Of a DNA stretch of 17,829 bases, positions 8,193 to 15,366 are shown piece after piece. The notes below the pieces were generated by a model. That model ran no database searches. It worked only from the letters and a program-made list of their open reading frames with translations, and was not told the origin of the DNA. Made by a program: the position numbers and the translations under genes. Every line of letters starts with the position of its first letter. Positions within the stretch are counted from its first letter, which is position 1. This stretch comes from Luteococcus sp043424415 (lineage in GTDB: Bacteria > Actinomycetota > Actinomycetes > Propionibacteriales > Propionibacteriaceae). The DNA lies in the NCBI RefSeq assembly GCF_043424415.1, contig NZ_JBHWOO010000316.1, positions 1 through 17,829 of the forward strand. The letters are read 5' to 3'.

Positions 8193-9313
8193 GCCTGGGC
8201 GACCTCGGCATTGAACTCGCGCGGGTCCGGTCCGACGAGCCGGCCTGCCCCGTCCACGCTCCAGGCCTGCAGGGCCCGTGCCACCTGGGCGGCGGCCTGG
8301 CCGGTACCGTAGGGCATGGAGCGCTCGGCGGTGGGGCGGGGACGCACAGCCACCTCGCCGACCTGGGTGAGGTCGGGGTCGAGGATGTTCCATCCGTCGA
8401 CCAGCGTCTCGACCCACTCGGTCTCGGTGCGCAGGGTGGTGCAGGGGGCGCCCAGCAGGTAGGCCTCCTTCTGCAGCCCGCCCGAGTCGGTGACCACGCC
8501 CACCGAGCGCACGACGGCATTGACCATGTCGGGATAGGCCAGCGGGTCGACGGCCACCAGGTTGCCGGCTGCAATGTCGAGGCCGAACTCGGCGGCCTTG
8601 GCACGCAACCGGGGGTGGACCGGCAGGATGGTCTTGACCGGGAGCGCCGCCAGCGTCTCCAGGATCGTCTTCAGGCGGGCCGGGTCGTCGGTGTTGTCGG
8701 CGCGGTGGATGGTGGCCAGGATGAACTGGTCACCGTCGTTGATGCCCTCGATGGCCAACGGACGGTCCTTCACGGCGTCACGCACCTGGAAGCAGACGTC
8801 CACCATCACGTCGCCGACCAGCACGGCGCGCTCGGCCAGGCCCTCCTGGGTGAGGTGGGCGACGGCAACCTGCGTGGGTGCCAAGCAGATGTCGGCGGCA
8901 TGGTCGGTCATCACCCGGTTGTGCTCCTCGGGCATGCGACGGTTGTAGCTGCGCAGGCCCGCCTCGAGGTGGGCGGTGGGGATGTGCATCTTCACCGCGG
9001 CCAGGGTGCCGGCGATGGTGGAGTTGGTGTCGCCGTAGACCAGCACCCAGTCGGGCTGGAGCGTGGTGAAGGCCTCGTCCATCTGGGCCAGCATCGAGCC
9101 GGTCTGGGCGCCGTGGCTGCCGGAGCCGACACCCAGGTGCACGTCCGGGTCCGGGATGCCCAGCTCGACGAAGAAGCTGTCCGACATGTTCACGTCGTAG
9201 TGCTGGCCGGTGTGGACGATCCGGTGCTCGATGCCCGCTGCCTCGAGCGCCTTGGCGACGGGTGCGAGCTTCACGAACTGGGGACGGGCACCGACGATGC
9301 TGACGACGCGCAT
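8189..9313 (-). CDS. wecB: UDP-N-acetylglucosamine 2-epimerase (non-hydrolysing)
   Basis: A 374-residue enzyme that interconverts UDP-GlcNAc and UDP-ManNAc in the cytoplasm, supplying ManNAc for surface polysaccharide or linkage units. The ATG at 9313 has AAGGAG about 7 bases upstream. The family motifs are present in order: VGARPQFVKLAPV at residues 7-19, TGQHYD, GDTNSTIAGTLAA with D95, HLEAGLRS with E117, RRMPEEHNR, TIHRADN near residue 204 and TDSGGLQKEA in the C-terminal half. D95 and E117 fall at the numbers of the catalytic residues known in the E. coli enzyme. The length is normal. It is the first gene of a two-gene operon with a GT4 transferase. Gram-positive homologues are also called mnaA. 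Confidence 0.95.
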   Translation of the reverse strand: MRVVSIVGARPQFVKLAPVAKALEAAGIEHRIVHTGQHYDVNMSDSFFVELGIPDPDVHLGVGSGSHGAQTGSMLAQMDEAFTTLQPDWVLVYGDTNSTIAGTLAAVKMHIPTAHLEAGLRSYNRRMPEEHNRVMTDHAADICLAPTQVAVAHLTQEGLAERAVLVGDVMVDVCFQVRDAVKDRPLAIEGINDGDQFILATIHRADNTDDPARLKTILETLAALPVKTILPVHPRLRAKAAEFGLDIAAGNLVAVDPLAYPDMVNAVVRSVGVVTDSGGLQKEAYLLGAPCTTLRTETEWVETLVDGWNILDPDLTQVGEVAVRPRPTAERSMPYGTGQAAAQVARALQAWSVDGAGRLVGPDPREFNAEVAQA

Positions 9314-9342
9314 GGCAACTCCTTGGGTGGACGACGTGCCCA

Positions 9343-9348
9343 ACTCTA
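9343..9348 (-). promoter_or_regulatory. wecB: -10 box TAGAGT upstream of wecB
   Basis: On the minus strand TAGAGT lies 29 bases before the wecB ATG, giving a short leader of about 22 bases that still holds the AAGGAG ribosome site. It follows the TAGRNT pattern seen at the window's other promoters. No clear -35 is visible. Confidence 0.5.
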
Positions 9349-9368
9349 GTGGCCTCGACGCCCAGCGA

Positions 9369-9392
9369 CCCGCACCCGTGGGGGGATGCGGG
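9369..9392 (-). terminator. Hairpin after the amino-acid permease gene
   Basis: CCCGCACCC (9369-9377) pairs with GGG-A-TGCGGG (9383-9392) over nine pairs with one bulged base. It begins 38 bases past the permease stop and just upstream of the wecB promoter, so it would separate the two same-strand units. It has no U-tract, which is common in high-GC actinobacteria but weakens the call. Confidence 0.45.
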
Positions 9393-9430
9393 CCGCAGCG
9401 CAACGGGATGGGTGTGGCTCAGGCGACCGG

Positions 9431-10909
9431 TCACTGAGGCTGGGCGCGAGCCGCCAGCTCCTCCTCCAGCACGCTGGGCGGGAAGGTGCCCACCCGGCGC
9501 CGCACCAGGAAGAAGGCGACGGTGAGCAGCAGGATGTAGGGCACCCCGGTCGGCAGGGCGATGCTGAGTCCCTTGATGAAGCCCAGCGCCGCGTAGATGG
9601 CGGCGAAGCAGGCCAGGGCGAAGCCGGCCGTCGCCGCCCCACCCATCAGGCGGGCCGAGCCGACGGGCAGGCCCAGGCGGCGGCGTCGCACCGTGAAGGC
9701 GATGTAGGTCATGGTGATCAGCACCCACGTGGTGAGCAGGCCGAAGACGAGGATGCCGTAGAGGGTCATGAAGGCCCCCTTGGGGTCGATGATCGACAGC
9801 ACCGAGGCGAAGGCCATGCCGACGGTGGCCAGCGCCACGGCATTGCGGGGGGCGCCGTGGGCCGAGGTGCGGGCGATGGCACGCGGTGCCATCCGGTCCA
9901 GGGCCAGCGAGTGCAGCATCCGGGTCGACGCGTAGAGGCAGCCATTGCCGGCGCTCAGGGCGGCGGTGATCAACACGAAGGTCATCAGGTGCGCAGCCCC
10001 GGGCACATTGGCCATCTCGAGCACCTTGACGAAGGGGCTGGTCATCACGCCGCCGTCGCTGGCCCCGCTCTGCTTCCACGGCTGCAGGCCGATCACGATG
10101 GCGATGGCGCCGACGTAGAAGACGACCAGGTGCACGCCCATGGCGCGGGCGGCACGGGGCACGTCGCGCTCAGGATTCTCGCTCTCGGCCGAGGCGACGG
10201 CGACGTTCTCGGCCCCGCCGAAGCTGAACACGGCCATCACGGCGCCCACCAGGATGCCCTTGAGGCCGAAGGGCGCGAAGCCCTCCCAACCCTGGCCGCC
10301 GGTGAAGTTGCCGATGCCGATCGGGGTGCGGCCGGGCAGGCCCACGAAGAGCAGCACCAGGCCCAGGATGATGAAGGCGACCACGGTGGCCACCTTGATG
10401 ATGCTGAACCAGTACTCGCTGGTGCCGTAGGCCTTGACGGTGGCCATGTTGATCAGCACGATCAGCACCGAGCTGAGCACCGTGCCCGCACCGATGCCGA
10501 GCTGGGGCCAGAACCAGTGCAGGTAGCTGCCGGTGGCCACCACCTCCACCCCGACGGCGATGCACATCACCGCGGCGACATTCCAGCGCATCAGCCAGCC
10601 GCCGAGCGGGCCGAGGTAGGCGTGGGCGGTGGCCCCGAAGCCCCCGGCGACGGGATGGACCACCGTCATCTCGGCCAGCGCCCAGACCACGATGAGCATC
10701 AGCAGGCCGGTGAGCGTGTAGGACAGGATGATGCCGGGACCGGCCACCTTGATCATGGAGGCCGAGCCGAGAAAGAGGCCCGTGCCCAGGGCTCCGGACA
10801 GTCCGATCATCGCCACCTGCCCGCTGGTCAGGCCGCGGTGGAGGGCGTGTGCCTCGTCATTCCGGTTCGGCGGGATCTCGGTGGTGAGGTCCATCTCTTG
10901 CGTCTGCAC
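9431..10909 (-). CDS. Amino-acid permease, AAT/APC family
   Basis: A 492-residue inner-membrane transporter with about twelve predicted helices, likely a proton-coupled amino-acid importer. Family hallmarks are SGALGTGLFLGSASMIKVAGPG in the first helix region, the acidic WALAEMTVVHPVAGGF segment, FSFGGAENVAVASAESENPERDVPRA near the middle, and ALSAGNGCLYASTRMLHSLA. The length is typical of the AAT group. The first in-frame start is GTG at 10909, with AGGAG 12 bases upstream, a rather long spacing. The ATG at 10894 is the alternative and has no better ribosome site. No neighbour reveals the substrate. It appears to form its own transcription unit, with hairpins on both sides. Confidence 0.9.
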   Translation of the reverse strand: MQTQEMDLTTEIPPNRNDEAHALHRGLTSGQVAMIGLSGALGTGLFLGSASMIKVAGPGIILSYTLTGLLMLIVVWALAEMTVVHPVAGGFGATAHAYLGPLGGWLMRWNVAAVMCIAVGVEVVATGSYLHWFWPQLGIGAGTVLSSVLIVLINMATVKAYGTSEYWFSIIKVATVVAFIILGLVLLFVGLPGRTPIGIGNFTGGQGWEGFAPFGLKGILVGAVMAVFSFGGAENVAVASAESENPERDVPRAARAMGVHLVVFYVGAIAIVIGLQPWKQSGASDGGVMTSPFVKVLEMANVPGAAHLMTFVLITAALSAGNGCLYASTRMLHSLALDRMAPRAIARTSAHGAPRNAVALATVGMAFASVLSIIDPKGAFMTLYGILVFGLLTTWVLITMTYIAFTVRRRRLGLPVGSARLMGGAATAGFALACFAAIYAALGFIKGLSIALPTGVPYILLLTVAFFLVRRRVGTFPPSVLEEELAARAQPQ

Positions 10910-10949
10910 GCAGGGATGCTACTCCTGGGTCCACCATGTGAAAGATTTT

Positions 10950-10975
10950 GGCTCACCTGGCGGCTGCGGTGAGCC
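10950..10975 (-). terminator. Perfect 8-bp hairpin after the GH13 gene
   Basis: GGCTCACC (10950-10957) and GGTGAGCC (10968-10975) are exact complements around a ten-base loop. The hairpin lies 15 bases past the GH13 stop on the minus strand and is followed there by AAAATCTTTC, a poor U-tract. It would separate the GH13 gene from the permease gene. Its GGTGAG/CTCACC arms echo the TetR operator half-sites but in the opposite (everted) order. Confidence 0.5.
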
Positions 10976-10989
10976 TTCGCAGATGAAGT

Positions 10990-12225
10990 TCACCGTTCCA
11001 GCAGCAGCCCGTCGGCACCGGTGATCGCGAAGCGACGGGCCGGGATGTCGAGGGCCACCTCGATCCACTCGCCACCCTCCCCGGTGACCCGGTAGCGGTA
11101 GGCCTCGTTGCGCAGCTCCAGCTGCTGCACCCGGCCATGCACCAGCCAGGGATGGCGACGGCGCAGCCCCACCAGGTCCTGGTGCAGGCGACGCACATCG
11201 GCCCCCAGTGGCGAGAGCCCGTCGGGCCCCGAGGGGAAGGTGGGGCGGACCTCGTCGTCGCCACCCTCGCGCTCGTACTTGGTGGCGGTGAAGCCCTCCT
11301 CGTCACCGGAATAGATGCTGGGGACGCCTGCAACGGTGAACAGCACCGCCAGGGCCAGCGGCAGCTTGTCCTGCCCGACGAGGGTGGCGATCCGGGTCAC
11401 GTCATGGTTGCCGACGAAGGTCTGCGGCACGAAGTGCTCCAGCCACTGGTTGTGGCGCTGCAGGGTCCAGTCGAGCTCGAAGAAGTTCTCGTCCTGCAGG
11501 GCACTCCAGGTCGACTTCCACAGCTCGTACTGGGTCACCGAGTCAAGGCCGGAGCGGTTCACGTAGTCGGCATAGTCTCCGTGGATCATCTCGCCGACGA
11601 ACCAGGCCTCGCCGAAGTCGGGGCGCACCCGCTCCAGCACCCCGCGCCAGAACTCGGGACGGATGGCATAGGCGGCATCCAGGCGCCAGCCATCGATGCC
11701 ACGCGAGAGCCAGTGGCTCATCACGTCGGCCACCAACTCGGCGACGGCCGGCTCGTCGTGGTTGAGCGCCACCAGGGAACCGTGGCCCTCGAAGACGGCC
11801 GCTCGCGGCGGCTGCTGGGTCCAGTCGATGCGGAAGAAGCGGGCCTCGTCGCTGTCGGGGCCCTTCTCGAGCGCCGCCCGGTAGAGGGGATGCTCGGCGC
11901 CGACGTGGTTGAAGACACCGTCGAGCAGGATCTTGATGCCCCTCTCGTGGCAGGCGGCCACCAGCGCGTCGAAATCACCTTCGTCGCCGAGCCGCGGGTC
12001 GATGGTGAAGTGGTCGAGGGTGTCATAGCCGTGGGTGGAGCTGGTGAAGACCGGCCCCAGCATGAGCCCATTGCAGCCCAGCGACTGGGCGTGCTCCAGC
12101 CAGTTGTGCAGGTGGCCCAGCCGGTGGGTCAGGACACGTTCGTGCTCGCCCGAGGGACGCACCGGCGCCCCGGTGAAGCCCAGGGGGTAGACCTGCCAGA
12201 AGATCGCGTGCTCGGACCAGTGCAT
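10990..12225 (-). CDS. GH13 alpha-amylase-family glycosidase
   Basis: A 411-residue protein of the alpha-amylase clan, acting on alpha-glucans or alpha-glucosides in the cytoplasm (no signal peptide). The four conserved GH13 regions are DGVFNH (residues 102-107), GWRLDAAY with nucleophile D183, VGEM with acid/base E212, and FVGNHD with stabiliser D275. A short C-terminal beta domain follows. The sequence lacks the extra N-terminal domain of neopullulanase or cyclomaltodextrinase enzymes, so the exact specificity is not clear. The ATG at 12225 has GAGGAAAGG about 6 bases upstream. It is divergent from a TetR gene, with two matching palindromes between them, the nearer one 24 bases from its ATG. 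Expression is therefore probably repressed by that TetR protein and released by a small ligand, perhaps a sugar. Confidence 0.92.
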   Translation of the reverse strand: MHWSEHAIFWQVYPLGFTGAPVRPSGEHERVLTHRLGHLHNWLEHAQSLGCNGLMLGPVFTSSTHGYDTLDHFTIDPRLGDEGDFDALVAACHERGIKILLDGVFNHVGAEHPLYRAALEKGPDSDEARFFRIDWTQQPPRAAVFEGHGSLVALNHDEPAVAELVADVMSHWLSRGIDGWRLDAAYAIRPEFWRGVLERVRPDFGEAWFVGEMIHGDYADYVNRSGLDSVTQYELWKSTWSALQDENFFELDWTLQRHNQWLEHFVPQTFVGNHDVTRIATLVGQDKLPLALAVLFTVAGVPSIYSGDEEGFTATKYEREGGDDEVRPTFPSGPDGLSPLGADVRRLHQDLVGLRRRHPWLVHGRVQQLELRNEAYRYRVTGEGGEWIEVALDIPARRFAITGADGLLLER

Positions 12226-12248
12226 GACGAACCTTTCCTCGATGATGT

Positions 12249-12267
12249 TGGTGAGTCACACTCACCA
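12249..12267. promoter_or_regulatory. Palindromic operator 1 between GH13 and TetR genes
   Basis: TGGTGAG-N5-CTCACCA, a perfect 7-bp-arm palindrome of 19 bp (8-bp arms around CAC in this copy). It lies 23 bases upstream of the GH13 start codon. It is the same motif as the second palindrome, with centres 23 bp apart, about two helical turns. It is inferred to be a TetR-dimer site. Confidence 0.8.
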
Positions 12268-12271
12268 TCGT

Positions 12272-12290
12272 TGGTGAGTCTAGCTCACCA
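12272..12290. promoter_or_regulatory. Palindromic operator 2, next to the TetR promoter
   Basis: A second TGGTGAG-N5-CTCACCA palindrome, four bases from the first, with TCTAG as spacer. It lies just upstream of the TAGGAT box of the TetR gene, overlapping where its -35 region would be, so binding should also repress the regulator's own gene. Confidence 0.8.
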
Positions 12291-12296
12291 CGGGCC

Positions 12297-12302
12297 TAGG
12301 AT
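12297..12302 (+). promoter_or_regulatory. -10 box TAGGAT giving a leaderless TetR mRNA
   Basis: TAGGAT ends only six bases before the ATG at 12309, so transcription should begin at or next to the A of the start codon. No proper ribosome site precedes the ATG. Both facts point to a leaderless message, common in actinobacteria. The -35 region would fall in operator 2. Confidence 0.6.
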
Positions 12303-12308
12303 GGTGGC

Positions 12309-12914
12309 ATGAGCGAACCCGAGAGAGGGGCGCGTCGACTCGACCCGGCGACGCGTCGAGCGGCGATCCTTGCCAGCGCGCGGATCGCCTTCGCCTCACG
12401 ACCCTATGCCCAGGTCTCCCTGGCCGCCGTGGGGCGCGACGCCGGCGTCTCGGAGGCCCTGGTCCACAAGTACTTCGACGGCAAGGCCGGCCTCTTCGCA
12501 GAACTCACCCAGGAGGCCGTCGACCTGCTGCTCACCGCCCAGGCCGAGGCCCAGGCCGCCCTGCCGCCGGGCAGCTCGCGCCGCGACCGGGTGCGCACCT
12601 CGCTGCTGGTCCACCTGGACCACGTTGCCAGCCACCCGGCCGGCTGGGCCGCACCCTTGATGGGCAGCGCGGACGACCCGGAGGCTGCACGCGCCGTCCG
12701 CCAGGCCGCCACCCAGCAGCACGTCGCCCTGCTGCAGGAACTCCTCGGTGGACGCCAGGACCTGCGCAGCCACTACGCCATCCACGGCTACCTCGGGCAT
12801 GTCCAGGCGGCCTGCCTGAGCTGGAGCCAGCGGGGCTGCCCCGACGAGGAGCGGTGGCCGTTGGTCGAGGCAGCCCTCGGCGCGCTGGAGGGTGCCCTCG
12901 GCGACTGGGGATGA
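12309..12914 (+). CDS. TetR-family transcriptional regulator
   Basis: A 201-residue regulator. The N-terminal helix-turn-helix domain covers about residues 13-66: RRAAILASARIAFASR, then VSLAAVGRDAGVSEALVHKYFDGKAGLFAEL, the usual TetR pattern with the recognition helix ending in HKYF. The C-terminal part is a divergent all-helical ligand domain with no assignable ligand. The gene is divergent from the GH13 enzyme and flanked by two 19-bp palindromes, so it most likely represses both the enzyme and itself. The start is the only sensible one: upstream ATG and GTG codons run straight into a TGA in another frame. It converges on the membrane-protein operon with only 14 bases between stops. Confidence 0.92.
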   Translation: MSEPERGARRLDPATRRAAILASARIAFASRPYAQVSLAAVGRDAGVSEALVHKYFDGKAGLFAELTQEAVDLLLTAQAEAQAALPPGSSRRDRVRTSLLVHLDHVASHPAGWAAPLMGSADDPEAARAVRQAATQQHVALLQELLGGRQDLRSHYAIHGYLGHVQAACLSWSQRGCPDEERWPLVEAALGALEGALGDWG

Positions 12915-12928
12915 GATGAAGAGGGTCG

Positions 12929-14602
12929 TCAGCCCGGCGCCGGGCAGTTGCTGGGAGCAGGTCCCGGCACAATCTCCACCGTTGCCGGGAGCCCGTAATA
13001 GGTGCGCCACTGAGCCCGCGCCCGGGTGGGATTGCCGCTGTCGAAGTACCAGGTGACCCCGGGGCAGGGCAGGTGCTCCGCGATGGTCACGACCTCGGCC
13101 CGTCCGGCACGAGCCTGCACCACTTGCGCCTCGACGGTGCGCCAGTAGGCACGATTGGCAGCCAACTGCAGACCACTGATGAACAGCCCCTGCGCAGCCA
13201 GCAGGGCCGCGGCCGCCATGAGCAGCTGACGCGCCGGGAGCACCCATGCCGCCGAGACGGCCGCCCCCTGCTGCTGTGCCAGGCCGGCCACCGCCGCGAC
13301 GACGGCCAGCAACAGCGACAGGAAGAAGGTGCGGTGCACCAGGGCGTACCAAGGGCTGGCGCCCAGCAGGCCCAGCGCGAAGCAGGCCGCCGCGCCAGCC
13401 ACCCCGGCACAGCCCAGCACCCCCCAGCGACGCACCCCCAGCACGAGGGCCAGGGCCGTCACCGCCGCCCAGAAGCCCAGCGAGGACAGCACGACGGCTG
13501 TGCACAGGGCCGGATCGAGGCCGTCCAGAACCTTCGGGTGCAACTCGAGCATCACCGGGCCAGAGGCCACGACCACCGACAGGACGAACCAGGACAGCAG
13601 GCAGGCGAGCGCCGCGACCAGGAGACGGCGCGCAGCCAGCCGGCGAGTCCTGCCCGCCCCCTGCAGCGAGACCCCGCACAAGGCCAGGCAGACCAGCAGC
13701 AGCACCAGCACGGCGGCATCATGCAGCGCAACCGAGGAGGCCGACAGCGCGGCACTGGCCAGTTTCTGGCGCACGGGACCCAACCCGTCGGCACCCTGGT
13801 CCGCATAGTTGCTGGCCCGCGCCCACAACCCGGGCGTGGACAGCTTGGCCAGTGCCCCCAGACCCACGGCCAGCCCCACCTGCCCCCAGAGCTGACGGTG
13901 CGCCCGCCGTCCAGAATCGGCCAGGACGAGGACCCCCACCATGACGATCCCCAGCACCATCACCAGTTCGTGGGAGGAGACGGCCAGCGGGAGCAGCACC
14001 AGACCGGCTCGATGCCACCCCTCCAGGCGCCCCGCGCTGACCAGGCTGCGCACGACGGGCAGCAGGGCCAGCAGCAACAGGTCCAGTGGCAGCACGTAGT
14101 TCCAGGTGGCGGCCATCAGGAAGACGCTCTCCCCGGCATTGCCCAGGTTGGTGGCCACCAGCACGAAGGGAACGCCCGCCAGCAGCGCCCAGACGGTCCA
14201 GTCCCACCCCTGGGAGGCGACAGCAGGAGCCCCGGGTTGGGCGGCCAACTCCCGGGAGGCCTTGACCCAGGCCCACAACAGTGCGGTCAACGCCACCTGC
14301 AGGGCCGCCATCAGCAGGCGGATCCCGGTGTCACCCAGGGCAAAGAGGGCGGCGCCGATCCCGTCGACCCACCGGCCGTTGTAGACCTGCAGGCAGTCCA
14401 TCAGCATCCGCCAGGCACCGTGCAGACTCTGGTCGCCGCCGGGCAGGCCGGAAGCCACCGCGAAGAAACGATCATCGCCCATCAGCACCGGCAGACGCCA
14501 CAACACCGCCCACAGGACGAACAACGCGAGGTGGGCCAACGCCGGGATCTTGCCGCCCAACCGTCCAGCGGGCACTGGGGCCGCCCCGGGCACGGAGTTC
14601 AT
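12929..14602 (-). CDS. Large polytopic membrane protein, DUF6056-like, possible GT-C transferase
   Basis: A 557-residue protein with about eleven to twelve hydrophobic helices. The ATG at 14602 overlaps the TGA of the upstream GT2 gene as ATGA, so translation is probably coupled. Features resembling DUF6056/GT-C-type proteins are a first-loop acidic pair (GDDRFF, D43-D44) after the first helix, NGRW at residues 75-78, and WNYVLPLDLLLLALLP further on. The last roughly 70 residues follow the final helix and should be extracytoplasmic; they hold two cysteines (LPCPGV and SNCPAPG) that could pair. With a GtrA-like protein and a polyprenol GT2 upstream, it is a good candidate for the transferase that takes the sugar from the lipid carrier outside the cell. 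The family match is by eye and the role is inferred. Confidence 0.75.
   Translation of the reverse strand: MNSVPGAAPVPAGRLGGKIPALAHLALFVLWAVLWRLPVLMGDDRFFAVASGLPGGDQSLHGAWRMLMDCLQVYNGRWVDGIGAALFALGDTGIRLLMAALQVALTALLWAWVKASRELAAQPGAPAVASQGWDWTVWALLAGVPFVLVATNLGNAGESVFLMAATWNYVLPLDLLLLALLPVVRSLVSAGRLEGWHRAGLVLLPLAVSSHELVMVLGIVMVGVLVLADSGRRAHRQLWGQVGLAVGLGALAKLSTPGLWARASNYADQGADGLGPVRQKLASAALSASSVALHDAAVLVLLLVCLALCGVSLQGAGRTRRLAARRLLVAALACLLSWFVLSVVVASGPVMLELHPKVLDGLDPALCTAVVLSSLGFWAAVTALALVLGVRRWGVLGCAGVAGAAACFALGLLGASPWYALVHRTFFLSLLLAVVAAVAGLAQQQGAAVSAAWVLPARQLLMAAAALLAAQGLFISGLQLAANRAYWRTVEAQVVQARAGRAEVVTIAEHLPCPGVTWYFDSGNPTRARAQWRTYYGLPATVEIVPGPAPSNCPAPG
12932..12945. repeat. GC-only 14-bp palindrome at the convergent gene ends
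   Basis: GCCCGGC-GCCGGGC is a perfect 14-bp palindrome inside the last codons of the membrane-protein gene, 18 bases past the convergent TetR stop. In a 14-base gap between opposing genes it could help stop transcription coming from the TetR side. There is no loop or U-tract, so this is only a suggestion. Confidence 0.3.
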
Positions 14603-15366
14603 GCGACGGAGTCCGTCGGCATCGCAGGAACACATGGCCGGTCCAGCCTGCTGCCGGCGCCGCGCAGCCGCCCCAAGCCCACCGCCATCGAGACGATGTC
14701 GTCGACGTGGATGCGGGTGCCCGAGAAGGACGGCCTCAGCTCGACGGGGACTTCGACGATCGTGAGCCCCTGCCGCTGGGCGGCGTACACGATCTCGGTG
14801 CTGCTCAGGTAGCCACCCTCCCGCAGGTGGGGTGCCAGGTCCTGCAGCCACTCACGACGGGCGAACGGGGTGCCCTGGCAGTCGCGCACCCGCATCCCGA
14901 GCACGACCAGGCGCAGGGCACGGAAGACGAGCGACATCGCTTGCCGCACGAGGGTGCGATCCACCACCCAGTCCGGGTGCGCCTTGGAGCCCAGGACCAG
15001 GTCGGCAACGGACTGCTGCCGCCAGGCTCGGATGTCGCTCAGGCCGAAGGGCAGGTCGTCAGCCGTGAGCAGGACGTGACGGCAACGGGCGGCTGCGATC
15101 CCTGCCACATATGCTCTACCCAGCCCCTTCCCCGACTGGATCGCGCGTATCGGGATGCCGTGGGTCGATCCTTCGAGGTAACGCGCCAGGGGCCAGGTCC
15201 CGTCGACCGAATCGTTCTCGACGATCACCACCTCCGCCTCGCCAGCGGCCAGTCCCCGCTGCAGGAAGCTCACCGAGTCGGCCAGGTGCCCCTGGCAGTT
15301 GTGGGCAGGAAGGATGATTGACAGGGCCACCGCAGGACCACCCGCGGCCAGGCAGTCACCGGACAT
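14599..15366 (-). CDS. GT2-family polyprenol-phosphate-type glycosyltransferase
   Basis: A 255-residue GT2 enzyme with the GT-A fold: LSIILPAHNCQGHL (residues 15-28), VVIVENDSVDGTW (46-58), SGKGLGRAYVAGIAAARCRHVLLTADDLPFG (78-108) and DCQGTPFARREWL. The layout resembles dolichyl/undecaprenyl-phosphate sugar synthases. The usual DAD/DXD metal site is written TADD (D103, D104). The C-terminal membrane helices of GtrB-type enzymes are absent. The ATG at 15366 overlaps the GtrA-like gene by 11 bases, and the gene's stop overlaps the next start, so the three are one operon. It probably charges a polyprenyl phosphate with a sugar, with the adjacent GtrA-like protein supplying the membrane part. Confidence 0.87.
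   Translation of the reverse strand: MSGDCLAAGGPAVALSIILPAHNCQGHLADSVSFLQRGLAAGEAEVVIVENDSVDGTWPLARYLEGSTHGIPIRAIQSGKGLGRAYVAGIAAARCRHVLLTADDLPFGLSDIRAWRQQSVADLVLGSKAHPDWVVDRTLVRQAMSLVFRALRLVVLGMRVRDCQGTPFARREWLQDLAPHLREGGYLSSTEIVYAAQRQGLTIVEVPVELRPSFSGTRIHVDDIVSMAVGLGRLRGAGSRLDRPCVPAMPTDSVA

Noticed and set aside
9386..10972. Long plus-strand frame opposite the permease
   Set aside because: Polar His/Gly/Glu-rich translation without domains, exactly complementary to a well-defined 12-helix permease.
10950..10975. Reading the hairpin as a third TetR operator
   Set aside because: The half-sites are in everted order and 10 bp apart, unlike the TGGTGAG-N5-CTCACCA sites; kept only as a low-interest observation.
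13073..14812. Long plus-strand frame opposite the large membrane protein
   Set aside because: Gln/Arg/His-rich shadow of a hydrophobic coding strand, with no motifs and no ribosome site.
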